Assembly (NCBI GenBank): GCA_038025085.1
Contig: CM076141.1
Coordinates: 13,146,001 to 13,210,000, forward strand
Length of the DNA: 64,000 nt
Origin: Tetragonia tetragonoides
Taxonomy: Eukaryota; Streptophyta; Magnoliopsida; Caryophyllales; Aizoaceae
Direction: 5' to 3'
Shown: piece by piece, positions 34,473 through 46,856 of the stretch
How positions within the stretch are numbered: position 1 is the first letter of the stretch
Layout: each line of letters begins with the position of its first letter
Program-made: the position numbers and the translations under genes
Notes under the pieces: model-generated
Databases searched by the model: none
What the model saw: the letters and a program-made list of their open reading frames with translations, nothing else
Told to the model about the DNA's origin: nothing

Positions 34473-35906
34473 ATATATATTCTTGGGCCACATGATCTAA
34501 TTTGTTCATAATTCTTAAATTCCATGGTGGTTTTGCAAGGTCTTAATTATAACCTCAAAATGCTCTAACCCCAATTACTTGTACTATTAAGCAATAGAAA
34601 TTAGAAGAGAGATTAGTAAGAGAATCGACCATGATGTAAGCCAATACGTACTATTTAATGCCAAAGTCTAATAAAGAACCGGAGCAATGAAGTATGAAGG
34701 GTTGATCTAATTAATTTCCTTCTAGTTCCGGTTCAACCGGGTTTGGTCGGGTTCACATACCAGGCACCGCAGGACCAAGCAACTTAATTTTTTTAAATTT
34801 ATGGGCCTAAGAGTGAATTTCTTACTTAAGAATTAATTAACTACAAGCTTTTTGGTTCACAAAGGTATCCACAGTCTATCATAATGACTGTTTCCTGCTT
34901 TGGCTTGTAGACATGTCAAAGAATGAAACAACTACTAGCCAATAAATTTAAGGCTGCTCCATATCCAAGACAAAATTCAAATCCTCGACATTAATTACGA
35001 ATAAATGACTGGATAAATTTCTAAACTTCCTACCACTCAACCACATCCCTGATTTATTTAACCACAAGCTCCGGTTTCTAATATTCTACTCAATTAAATT
35101 AATTTAAGTTTGATCAAGAAGGGCAATACCTGCAATTTTGACAATGTATGTTGCCTACTCAATAGGCACTGGCAGACACAAGTTCTGCAATTTTTGTCAT
35201 GGGAACGGAGTTGCCAAATGTTTGATTAATTCTGGCAATGAAACTTCGTTCACAACTCTTATTTAATTTTATGTTGTCAAAAAGTCTAGATTTTGGCAAT
35301 AACGGTGCACCAAGCTTTATGGTAAGTCCATTCAGGAGTATCTGATCTGACGATGTTGGTATATATATATTGATGATCTTTCTCCATTCCCATTTTAACA
35401 GTTGGTCTGACTAATTGATAAAGTCATTTTTGGTTACAGTTTTTTACTTGTTTTTGGTGGTAATAGCCCCTACATATAGGTCTAATACAGTACCTATTTT
35501 CCGTTTGAGAGATTGTTTTGTTGATGTCTTACATCTATTACTCTCTATTTGATTAGTTCAATTCAATTAACTACACTTACTCCAATGCAATTTAGTTAAA
35601 TTCACAATTCAAATCAATTTAGTTCAGTTTCCAATAGTCTCACTTAACAAATTTGGATCGATCTAAACCTCTAAAGCTTAACCATTGGCTATATATACAC
35701 ACATCTCCCGCCCTTCACAAGCCAAAAATAGGGCACTGCACACCCACACTCGAAATGATCCAAATACAAATAAGCATCAAAGTAATAAGTTACTCTTGAT
35801 CGTTTTGATCACATATACCATTAATGATTTATGAACCTTGAATTTTTTTATGAAATTCAACTTTATTTTAAGAGAAACAACGTAATTATAAAAATAACAA
35901 TAATAA
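34473..35906. other. Non-coding AT-rich intergenic DNA
   Basis: No supported gene; scattered short repeats only. Confidence 0.4.
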
Positions 35907-36256
35907 TTAGGGGTGCAAACGAGTCGAGTCGAGACGAGTAGTTATGTGTTAGTGCTTATTAAACGAGCATCATATTGGTGCTCGTGCTCCGTTTCTTATT
36001 GAACGAGCTTTGACCGAGTTTTGAGCGAGCCGTTCACGAGCTGCTCGCGAGCATGCACACTAATTTTAAAGGCAATATAACCCATGAAAATACTAAAAGA
36101 GTCGAGTTGAGTAGTGCTCCTGCTCGGCTCGTATAATAAACGAGCCTTAAATTGGTACTCGTGCTCAGCTTGTTTATTATTGAACGAGTTTTGACCGAGT
36201 ATGTTCACAAGCTGCTCAACATGAGAGCACATTTATATATAATTTTGCACCCCTAA
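35907..36256. mobile_element. MITE with TTAGGGGTGCAAA ends and internal duplication
   Basis: Inverted ends TTAGGGGTGCAAA / TTTGCACCCCTAA are perfect over 13 bp. Inside, the unit GAGTCGAG...AACGAGC...TTGACCGAGT...CACGAGCTGCTC occurs twice in tandem (about 35925-36050 and 36100-36215). Target duplication not defined. No real coding; the minus-strand frame across it is chance. Confidence 0.7.
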
Positions 36257-37599
36257 AAATAATCAATGGTATAATTTTGAATGCGGTAAATCGATAGGGC
36301 TATTTCTCATTTCAAAATGCTATTATGAGATTGCCTCAACATGAGAGCACATTTATAAATAGCTGAACATGACTTAAGCATGATATCATGCTTGTTTGAG
36401 GCGCCTCACCTTGAGGTCGTCTTATATGAGTTTTTGTGTTCTCATTTTTGCATTCTTGCATTGTAAGATGTAAATAAAACTTGAGGCAAAAATAAAACAG
36501 ATCGAGAATAGTATTGTTCAACCAACTGTAATCACGCCAAATTCTCAAGTAATGGAACTAATGGTACTATATTTAAAAGTCACTAACTATGTTTGGCTGA
36601 AAGGTACATTTTGTACTTCTCCCCCAAAATTTGGTCCTCAAAATCTGAAATGCATGAACGTATATATATTCTTTATGTAATAGGCCGCCCAATGTTAGTT
36701 GTGGACGTATATATATATATGGTAAGGATTCCATTGAGTAAGTAGTAAGAGTGAGGAAAAATATATTATATATGCAATTATAGAGTAATGAAATTCACTA
36801 ATATTATTATTTTATTTCAGCAGAGACAGTGACACACACACACACAAAAATAAAAAAGGAGTGTTTTATTTTATTTATTAAATAAAAATAAATAAATAAA
36901 ATAAAAATTAAAAATCTTGGCATGCATGCATGTAGAAATTAGAATTCCTTTAGTCCCTATGTAGGGTACAGAAGGATCATACAATCAACAACGAATACTC
37001 TAAGTCTAAAGGTTTCCTTATTATTTATTTATATATGCCTAGATTTTAATGCATGAACCTATACGTATTTTATAAGATGAAGTTATGGACAAATTTTGTT
37101 TTGTATGTAGCATTTGCATGGATATATACATCAAGAAACTGAAACTACGTACGAGTAAGAATATTCTAATAATTCTATGAATTCAACCCTTTTTAGTGTA
37201 TCAAATCACTCGACCAAATAAGTAAAATCATACCAACATTAGATGGCTGGGTGTATATATTAGAAGTACGACGTATTTAAAATTTTAAAGTGAGCACAAG
37301 AAGAAACACTGCAGTTAGATTGAAATTGCATTTATTTTTTTGGGTAAATGAATGATTGTAAAGTTTACAAACAAATTTTTATTATCTTAATTAGCTATAT
37401 ATGTTATATAGACCTGGCGAATAGGTCGAACGGGTTAGGTTTGTATCTGGTTGTGTTTGGACTGATCATTGAGTCGAGTCACGTTTTGCCAGCTCTAAAT
37501 TGTCATATATATGCTAGCTATAAATTGTATGTAGTTTTGTTCGACTAAAAAACATAGTAACATACTTGTTAAAATGGCCCATGGTGGAAATTTTGAACA
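36257..37599. other. Non-coding intergenic DNA
   Basis: Contains a short CA run (36833-36845) and an AT-only block (36865-36910) that could form a hairpin. A 20-base match, CAACATGAGAGCACATTTAT, at 36217 and 36338 indicates a small local duplication. Confidence 0.4.
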
Positions 37600-37601
37600 T
37601 A

Positions 37602-37865
37602 CTCCTTCTGTCTCAAGTTTATCTTTACATTGGACATTTTAAGGTCAAAGTTTGTGAACTTTGAACACTTATTTCTGAAAAGCTACAAAGTTTTACAATG
37701 CGAAAATAGTATTGCTAGATACATTTTAAATAGTATAGTATTTTCAAAATATCATCTAACTATAAGTTCTTGTACGAGATCGATCATAAATATTCATAGT
37801 CACGTATTGTCTTGAACACTGTGAAAAGTCCAAAGTAAAGATCGATAAACTTGAGACAGAGGGAG
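37602..37865. mobile_element. Stowaway-type MITE (264 bp)
   Basis: Ends CTCCTTCTGTCTCAAG and CTTGAGACAGAGGGAG with TA at each side (37600-37601, 37866-37867). Internal TTTGTGAACTTTGAAC matches the family seen in the other two copies. Confidence 0.85.
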
Positions 37866-37867
37866 TA

Positions 37868-38560
37868 ATTGATACTTCTAGCATAACAGGCGGTGCTACA
37901 AGCTTATATATATATGAGCTATCTCCATCAGCAATTAATTAAATTTGAAGAATAAATTCACAAATTACAATTTAATAGTGTTGTCTAAAATGTCTTTTAT
38001 GCGTACATGCAAAGAATAATCTACTGTTTTCTTCGATAGGTTTTGTACCGCTTTTGTCTACAAGTACAACATAACCAACCTTTAATCAATCACTAAAAAT
38101 ACAGTAGTATAATGTCTTTACTATCAATTTACACTAATTAAACTAATCATTCACTTAATGAATCATTTTTTAGGAGTAATAATTACGATTATATTTTAAG
38201 GTGATGCTAGTGAATTGCTTTTTCTTGTCTTTGGCTTTTACATCTTCCCTTTGTGGTTTTATTAAATAAATGCCCTTTGTCTTCACCCTTAATTAATACT
38301 TTTTGCTTTGTTGTTATCCTATCATATATGTTTCATAATTAATCTTTATGATCTGAGATTATAAAAATAAAAGTGGTCGGTGTGTGCCTCATAATAGATT
38401 ACTGTATTTTATTGGTACGTTTGTGAAAGCACCAGAGGAATACAAAGGAGGAAAGATATCCTCACCGTGCAACATGTTAAATATTTGAGTCACAGCAAAT
38501 TATTAAGCTTTATGCTCCATTTTTTTCGCCCTCCGAAAAATTTAATTAAATTGCACTGAA
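37868..38560. other. Non-coding intergenic DNA
   Basis: Nothing recognised. Confidence 0.35.
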
Positions 38561-39060
38561 CTGAATTTTTTTTTTTTTTAACTTGATCTTTAAGTAGTTA
38601 AAACCGTCCAAATATATTTAGTTTTTACTCATTTGAAAGTATGCTAATTTGAAATCTTTTCAATGACATACGTATCATGATGAATTTATCTTGGAATGGA
38701 AAATGTTGAATTGAATTGAACTGAACTGAACTGAACTGATACTTTTAGCTTGACCTTTAACCATTTAAAACTCGTCCAAACATATCCACCATTGGACTAA
38801 TTTGAAAGTAAGCTTTGAAATCTTTTCAATAACATACGTATCATGATGAATTTATCTTGGAATGGAAAAAGTTGAATTGAATTGAATTAAACTGAATTGA
38901 TATTTTTAGCTTGACCTTTAAACATTCAAAACTCGTCCAAATATATCCAACATTAGACTTATTTGAAAATATTCTTTGAAATCTTTCTGATAACATAGAT
39001 ATCATCATGAACTTATTTCGAAATAAACAATTATGTAAGTGTTAAGTTACACATACATAA
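38561..39060 (+). repeat. Three tandem units of ~165 bp
   Basis: The block CATACGTATCATGATGAA occurs at 38667 and 38833, and a diverged copy at 38994 (spacing 166 and 161). Each is preceded by AGCTTGACCTTTAA...CCAAATATATCC. Shared GAACTGAACTGA runs link it to the nested MITE at 33.4-33.9 kb, which holds the same sequence in the opposite sense. Confidence 0.75.
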
Positions 39061-39851
39061 ATTGAACATAATTCAAGTGAAATTTAGGTATGTTTTATTC
39101 AACGGAATGGTGCTGGACGGTGAAGAACGAAACGGAACAGAACAGAACAGAGCGAAAAATCGAGCAAAATGTGAGAGACAAAATGAAGTATAGAATGCAT
39201 GCGGAATAAAATGGAATGGCGTGGAACAAAACAGAATGAAATGTAGCGTGAAGACAATGAAAAGAACAGAACATAGCGTAAGCTGGGAAAACAGAGCCTT
39301 AATTTAGTAAAAGTAGTATGGAGTACATTGATATGAAAATGAAAATTTCAGTTGCCCTAAATATTGAGAAGAAGCAAATTTAGCAATTTCAGTCCCCCTT
39401 ATATGTGGCAAGTGCCTAGAAAGATGGCTCTTTGATTCGTTTTCCTGTGCTGTAAACAGATAATAGGATGTTGTCATCCTCAAGTTCTAGGAAGGTACAA
39501 TTGTACAAACTACATAATCAATCTCAATGACAATACTCGTATTATTAAACGTACAAACAACAACCTTAATCATGGTTTTTTTTCAGAATGACTTGTAGCA
39601 AAATTAAATTAAAAACATACAGTATTAACATCTGACAAATAGATTAGTAAGGCGCATTATCACCCGTCAAGGCATCAAGTAGACAGTCTAGTGGCCAGTG
39701 GGTGATGCTTATGTTCCTTTATCCCAAATTAGGAGTTCTAATGTGTAATTATGAGTAGATCATATTGTAGATCCAGAATCAGTGAAATACATAGGTGTAC
39801 GTGTAGCCCTTTTCTCGTAATATTTCTCTTTTTAGACTCTTAATTACACTA
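39061..39851. other. Non-coding intergenic DNA
   Basis: GGAACAGAACAGA-like short runs near 39130-39160; no gene supported. Confidence 0.35.
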
Positions 39852-39866
39852 CAATAGTCCGTTGTT

Positions 39867-40072
39867 GTTTTTTTTTTTTTTCCAATAATAAGGAAGTCGG
39901 GCTCTTAGGCCCGTTATTTGGAAGGAGGGCGTGACCCAAAGGCACGTAGCAACAAACACCATCAATCCTAAAAGTCGAAAACTTAGGACAACGAGTCTCG
40001 AACTCCCTCCCAACCTAGAAGTTGAAGGGGTAAGAACTAAGAACTCTACCACTTAAATTCCCACATTTTGCT
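39867..40072 (-). mobile_element. SINE with 15-bp target-site duplication
   Basis: Minus-strand 206-bp element. The 5' end (right side) has AATTTAAGTGGTAGAG (A box) and GGAGTTCGAGACTC (B box); the tail at the left is a T run on the plus strand, i.e. poly(A) on its own strand. Flanking CAATAGTCCGTTGTT is perfect on both sides (39852-39866 and 40073-40087). Confidence 0.9.
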
Positions 40073-40258
40073 CAATAGTCCGTTGTTAATGAGGATGTGA
40101 TCAATATTCTTAGCAATCGATAAATTAAAAGTTGGTTATTGCTAACAAAAAAAATTGTATAGATGAAATTTTGGCAACAGAATAATGGATCCATTGTTAC
40201 ATTAATCCGTGCTAAGAATATGTAGCAGCGAATTTACCTTTATTCGTCGCTAAGAGTT

Positions 40259-40452
40259 TTTTTTTTTTGGGGTTTGGCAAAGAGAAATAGTTCCTCTTTG
40301 GGCATGGCTATAGCCTATAGGGCACCTGCTCACGAATTAATTCGTGTAGTCCACGAATTAATTTGTGTAGGTGCTTCTCATGAGGTTTAAACACATAATC
40401 TGGTATACAAGTTGCAACTTGTTTACCAGTGAATCAACACCTTTTGGATATC
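40259..40452 (-). mobile_element. Second SINE-like insertion with 14-bp target-site duplication
   Basis: 194 bp with a T run at its left (poly(A) on the minus strand) and flanks CGTCGCTAAGAGTT (40245-40258) and CGTCACTAAGAGTT (40453-40466), one mismatch. Polymerase III boxes are weak (TTCACTGGTAAACAAG, TGTTTAAACCTC). It contains two CACGAATTAATT.GTG palindromes at about 40332 and 40353. Confidence 0.75.
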
Positions 40453-40466
40453 CGTCACTAAGAGTT

Positions 40467-40801
40467 TAGCAATGTATGAAAAACAATTCAACGTTATTTC
40501 GCCTTTTTTTTTTTTTAAGTGTATATCCAAAATATTTGTACTCCGTAAGTCCGTATACTACCTCTTGACATGGCGCTAAAGCGAATGGCCAGAGGGCTGA
40601 TTCCCAAAGTTCATGATGATCGTGTTGGGCTTAGAGTGGTGGATGCAAATTGAGATCGTTTTGGGCTTGGTAATCAACGTAACAAGCCCAACATATTCGG
40701 CCTTATTTCTATTTGTGGGAAATTTTGGATCATTCCATCTCTTTTGCTTTCATTTTCCAATGAAGGTTAGATCTCCTTCTTATAATTTGCTATTGTTCGA
40801 A
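40467..40801. other. Non-coding spacer left of the Helitron complex
   Basis: No recognised gene. A short plus-strand frame (40613-40813) lacks any domain. Confidence 0.35.
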
Positions 40802-41794
40802 TCAATCAATTAATCAATTAATCAATCAATTAATTATTATATATATATATATATATATATATAAAGGAGGCATTTTCCGTAAGCAATGAGATATGCCACG
40901 TAGGCGAGAATTTTAAGAGCGCCCCACCTAAGCGAAGATAAAGACAAAAATTAACTTGTGTAAAATATTTAGGACTCTTATATACCCTACTATTTAGAAT
41001 TCTTGACTTGTGATAGACCTCTAGAGTTTTATAATAGTTATACTAGAACTCTGTTAAATATTTGAAATCAAATAAAACTTTTTCTTCACATCTCAAAAAA
41101 TAATAACTTTTATACTATCAAATTCGCATCGTAAAATACTTTAGAACGAGATGCATATACACTATGTATAAGAAATATGTAAGATCGCAGGTATATGTTG
41201 GTTCCCGTAAATAAGTAATAATATTAATATTAATATTAATATTAATATTAATATTAACAATAAAATTAAGGCTGAAAAAAAAAATGAGCAAATATCTTTA
41301 GCCACCTAAGCGATATTTTTAAGAGCATGCCACATAAGAGAGAATATTACAATAAAATTAAAGTAACACATACTCATAACACATACTTTGAACAAAAAAA
41401 TAAAAATAAATAGAAATAGAAATAAGAAAAGCAAAAGAAGATTTTTCACACTTTATATACTTACTAATTAGTATACTTAAATCAGTTGCCACTAAAACTA
41501 TTTTTAGCATATCAATCAATATATAATATAAAGAAGTTTTATACTAATAAAGTTTCGGATAATGAAAAGAGAGATTGAATTGTGCTAAATAGTTAGAGTT
41601 TTATTGGCGTCATAACTACTTTATCTTTGCTTAATATTCAAACTCGAATATAACTATCCATAATTATAATCAATTTAGAAATTATTTATGATTTCTTTTT
41701 TTAAATAGGCATGTTAGTGTGCGTATTTCACCAAATGAATATTAATATACAGACATTTCACTCAACCTGTGCAACGCACAGGATTTAAAACTAG
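40802..41794 (+). mobile_element. Non-autonomous Helitron copy 1
   Basis: Starts TCAATCAATTAAT after an A, then an AT run and AAAGGAGGCATTTTCC. It ends with hairpin CCTGTGC-AAC-GCACAGG (41766-41782) and CTAG at 41791-41794, the 3' signature of Helitrons. The base after CTAG is G rather than T, so the right junction is not a clean insertion. Internally it has an (AATATT)n run at 41219-41260. No Rep/helicase coding. Confidence 0.75.
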
Positions 41795-42879
41795 GTGATT
41801 ATTTTAAGAGCGCACCACCTAAGCGAAGATAAAGACAAAAATTAACTGGTGCAAAACATTTAGGACTCTTAGAATCCCTACTATTTAGGAGTCTTGAGCT
41901 GTGATAGACCCCTAGAGTTTTATAAGAGTTATACTAGAATTCTATCAAATATTTGAAATCAAATATAACTTTTTCTACACATCTTAAAAAATAATAAATT
42001 TTATACCATCAAATTCGCATCGAAAAATACTTTAAAACGATATGCATATACAATATGTATAAGAAACATGTAAGATCGCAGGTATATGTTGGTTCTCGTA
42101 AATAAGTGAAAATAATAATAATATTAACATTAAAATTAAGGCTGAAAATAAAAAATGAGCAAATATCTTTAGCCACCTAAGCAATATTTTTAAGAGCATG
42201 CCACATATGAGAGAATATTAAACAATAAAATTAAAGTAACACATACTCATAACACATACTTTGAACAAAAAAATTAAAATAAATAGAAATAGAAATAAGA
42301 AAAGAAAAATAGTATTTTTCACACGTTAGTAACTTAGTAATTAGTATACCCAAATCAATTGCCAAATAAAACTATTTTTAACATATCAATCAATATATAA
42401 TATAAAGAAGTTTTACAGTAATAAAGTTTTGGATAATGAAAAAAAGAGATTGAATTGTGCTAAATAGTTAGAGTTTTATTGGCGTCATAACTACTTTATC
42501 TTTGTCTAATATTCAAATTCGAATATAACTATCCTACACATCTTTAAAAATAATAATATTTACACCATAATATTCGTATCGAAAAGTACTTTGAAATGAG
42601 ATTCATTTATAATATGTTTACAATAAACTTGTAAGATTGTGTGACAATATTAATTTCAGTAAATAAATTTTAAAATATGATATTTACTAATAAAAGAAAA
42701 ACGAAAACAACAAAACATATAAATTTGAACGCGTGCATCCCACGCGCATCGCGCCACATAAGAGTGTCAGCTAAGCAAGCAGTTAAAAAAAGTAAATAAA
42801 GGTTAGGAAACGAAATTTAGAGCTTGAATTGTGGTAGAACTCTAGAGTTTTATAGGGGCCATGTTAGATCTCTGTCAAA

Positions 42880-44975
42880 TCAATCAATCAATATATATAT
42901 ATAAAGGAGGCATATTCCGAGAGCAATGAGGCGTGCCACGTAGGCGAGAATTTTAAGAGCGCGCCACCTAAGTCAAGATAAAGACAAAAATTAACTGTTC
43001 ATTTTTAGTGTAAAACGCTTAGGACTCTTAGAATCCCTACTGTTTAGGATTCTTGGGTTGTGATAGACCTCTAGAGTTTTATACGAGTTATACTAGAACT
43101 CTGTCAAATATTTGAAATCAAATATAACTTTTTCTACACATCTCAAAAAATAATAACTTTTGTACCATCAAATTCGCATCGAAGAATACTTTAGAACGAG
43201 ATGCATATACAATATGTATACGAAACATGTAAGATCGCAGGTATATGTTGGTTCCCGTAAATAAGTAAAAATAATAATAATATTAACAATAAAATTAAGC
43301 TGAAAATAAAAAATGAGCAAATATCTTTAGTCACCTAAGAGATATCTTTAGGAGCGTGCCACATAAGAGAGAATATTAAACAATAAAATTAAAGTAACAC
43401 AAACTCATAACACATACTTTGAACAAAAAAAACATAAATAAATAGAAATCAGAAATGAAAAGAAGATTTTTCACACGTTAGTAACTTAGTAATTAGTATA
43501 CCTAAATCAATTGCCAAATAAAACTATTTTTAACATATCAATCAATATATAATATAAAAGAGTTTCATAGTAATAAAAGTTTCGGATAATGAAAAAGAGA
43601 GATTGAATTGTGCTAAATAGTTAGAGTTTTATTAGCGTCATAACTACTTTATCTTTATCTAATATTCAAACTCGAATATAACTATCCTACACATCTTTAA
43701 AAATAATAATATTTACACCATCATATTCGTATCGAAAAGTACTTCGAAATGAGATGCATTTATAATATGCTTACAATAAACTTGTAAGATTGTGTTACAA
43801 TATTAATTTTATTAAAAAAAATTAAATATGATATATACTATTAAAAGAAAAACGAAAACAACAAAACATATAAATTTGAACGTGAGCATCCCACGGGTAT
43901 CGCGCCACATATGAATGTCATCTAAGCAAGCAATTAAACAAAAAATAAATAAAGGTTAGGAAATGAAATATAGAGCTTGAGTTGTGATAGACGTCTAGAG
44001 TTTTATAGGAGCTATATTAGATCTCTGTCAAATATTTATAAAATCAAATATAAATTTTTCTACATATCTAAAAAAATAATCTTTTAAATCATCAGATTCG
44101 CATCGAAAAGTACCTTACAATAACATAATATTCATTTACAATATGTATAAGAAACATGTAAGATTCACTTGAAAATAAATTTGAGCAAATATATTTTAAG
44201 TCCGTGCATAGCACAAGTTTGATTACTAAGTTGCATCACCTAAGCAATTAGTCTCAACAAAAAAAATGAAAAGCTAGCCACATAAGCCAGAAATATATTT
44301 GAGAATATTGAAAGAAAGAAAAAAAGTGGAGAATGTGATATATGTCTCTCCTCATGTTCACATTTCATCTTTTATTATTTTGCCTCTCTTTTTGCTATAT
44401 GCAAGACTACAAGGCCAAAAGTTGACATGAATGTAACGGGAGACTAATGAAAGTTGAATGCTTCATGAATATCTAAATTTATTGAGAGGTTATCGCATTG
44501 ATTCAAGGCTCCTCCGATATGATATATAGTGTTCGAACATCGAACTAACAACGATTTTAAAGTAACAATTTTCGGAGGTGCAATTTGGTAGAATCCTAAT
44601 TGTATTTTAGGAGGATTATGATGACTAATATCTTTTTTCATTAAACGCCTCACACAATCACTTCTCCATTTTTTTTTTTTGAATATTTTCTCACCCTTTA
44701 TTCCCCCTACATCTCTTTGCCTTCAAGTTTTCTTATTTATTCTAGCAAATCTTGATGATCCGAGGGGCGTGAAAAATAAAAGAGAGATCGACCTAAATCA
44801 CTAAGGATAGCATGAAACTAGCATCACTATATAGCATGCATAATTATAATCAATTAGAAATTATTTACGATTTTTTTTTTTTAAAATAGGCTTATTAGTG
44901 TGTGTATTTCATCAAATAAATATTAATATACAAATATTTCACTCAACCCGTGCATCGCACGGGATTTAAAACTAG
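42880..44975 (+). mobile_element. Helitron copy 3, 2096 bp, cleanly inserted between A and T
   Basis: Begins TCAATCAATCAATATATATA directly after an A (42879) and ends CTAG (44972-44975) directly before a T (44976). The hairpin CCCGTGC-ATC-GCACGGG (44947-44963) lies 12 bases before the end. These are all canonical Helitron features with no target duplication. The insertion site is inside a related Helitron, at the point matching copy 3's own position 44036. No transposase genes. Confidence 0.88.
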
Positions 44976-45887
44976 TATTTAAAAAATCAAATATAACTTT
45001 TTCTACATGTTTAAAAAAAATAATCTTTTAAATCATTAGATTCGAATCGAAAAGTACCTTAAAATGATATTTATTTACAATATGAATAAGAAACATGTAA
45101 GATTAGCTTGAAAATAAATGAGAAAAAATATTTTAAGTCCGTGCACAGCACAAGTTTGATTACTAAGTTGCATCACCTAAGCAATTAGTCTCAATAAAAA
45201 AAAATTAAAAGCAAGCCACATAAGCCAGAAATATATTTTAGAATATTGAAAAAAAATGGAGAATGTGATGTATGCCTCTCCTCATGTTCACATTTCATCT
45301 TTTATTAATTTGCCTCTCTATTTGCTATCTGCGAGACTACAAGGCCAAATATTGACATGAATGTAACGGGAGACTAACGAAAGTTGAATGCTTCATGTAT
45401 ATCTAAATTTACTGAGAGGTTATCGCATTGATTCAAGGCTCCTCCGATATGATATATAGTGTTTGAATATCGATCTAACAACGATTTTAAAGTAATCATT
45501 TTCGGAGGTGCAATTTGGTTAGAACCCTACTTAGCTTGTATTTTAGGAGGATTATGATAACTAATATCTTTTTTTATTAAACGCCTCACATAATCACTTC
45601 TCCAATTTTTGAACATTTTCTCACCCTTTATTCTCCCTACATCTCTATGCTTTCAAGTTTTCTTATTTATTCTAGCAAATCTTGATGATCTAAGGGGCGT
45701 GAAAATTAAAATAAAAGAGAGATTGACCTAAATCACGAAGGATAACATGAAACTAGCATCACTATATATCATGCATAATTATAATCAATTAAAAATTATT
45801 TATGATTTCTATTTTTTTAAAGAGCAAGTCTTGTGTGAGACCAACTCACAAAAAAATGGGGTCACTATTTAGAAATATAGGGATCAC

Positions 45888-46856
45888 GAATTAAACATTT
45901 TTTGTGGAGGATTTGTCATGATGCTATTCCCACACGTGTGGGGTTTGCATCGTCGGGTTCCCAACATCCCTCCTGTGTGTGAGGCGTGCCCGACATCGGT
46001 TGAGAATACTGGCCATGTTCTCTTTGAGTGCGCGTGTGCTGTAGCTATATGGGCAGCTATGGGTCTTGATGAGTTTATTCCGCCTAGAAGACTTGCTGTC
46101 AAAGAGTGGATAGAAAATCTGGTGGAAGAGAGAGATGAGGAGGAAGTGATGAAGTGTCGTGTTACAGTGTGGGGTATTTGGGGTGCTCGCAACAAGCAAC
46201 TTTTTGAGCATGAAGCGCAACAACCATGTGAGGTGGTTAAGTATATTGAGAAGATCATCGGAGAGCTGCAGCGAGACACTTTAGCTGGGAACCGCAGCAT
46301 GCTGAAGCTTCCATGTTTGTGGGCTCGGCCTTCAAATAATTTCGTCAAGATCAATGTGGATGCTGGGCGAATTGGGGAGAAAGGAACTTGCGTGGGCATT
46401 ATTTGTCGAGGTAGTGATGGCAAGGCTATTGTTGGCGCGTCTATGCACTTCGTGGAAGGATGAGATATGTCGGTAGCGGAGGCGAAAGCAGTCTTATTGG
46501 GTTTACAGCTAGCTCGAGACCAGAATTTTGAAGACATAATGGTTGAGAGTGATTGTTTGCAAGTTATTAATACTCTCAATACTAGGAAGTTGAGTTTGAG
46601 TGATCTTGATCTTATTATAGGTGATGTTCTTAGTCTGAGTAATTCTTTTAATTCAGTTGTCTGGAGTCATGTTGGTAGGAAGGAATGGTAATAAAGTTGT
46701 CCATGAGCTAGCGCATGTGCTTCCGTGGGAGGTAGGGAGTCGGTTATGGGTGTCTTCTTTCCCTAACCTAGTGTCGGCCTTGCTTGATACTGATTTTCTT
46801 AATAGTGAAATGAATTGATGTCGTTTGACGACATTTCCCTCAAAAAAAAAAAAATC
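45888..46856 (+). mobile_element. 5'-truncated LINE (L1-type) with 17-bp target-site duplication
   Basis: Flanked by AGAAATATAGGGATCAC (45871-45887) and AGAAATGTAGGGGTCAC (46857-46873), two mismatches. Ends in an A run (46842-46854). Only the C-terminal end of ORF2 is present, as expected from incomplete reverse transcription. Confidence 0.9.
45900..46818 (+). pseudogene. LINE ORF2 C-terminus: zf-RVT and RNase H domains, broken
   Basis: The sequence encodes the zinc-binding zf-RVT end (CEACPTSVENTGHVLFEC) with upstream RICHDAIPTRVG in another frame, so a one-base shift lies near 45942. An RNase H-like domain follows: INVDAG, then a TGA stop at 46461-46463, EAKAVLLGLQLA with Glu, VESDCLQVI with Asp, and VHELAHVL with His. 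The frame shifts again after 46691. An L1-clade plant LINE with an acquired RNase H is the best match. Not functional. Confidence 0.82.
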
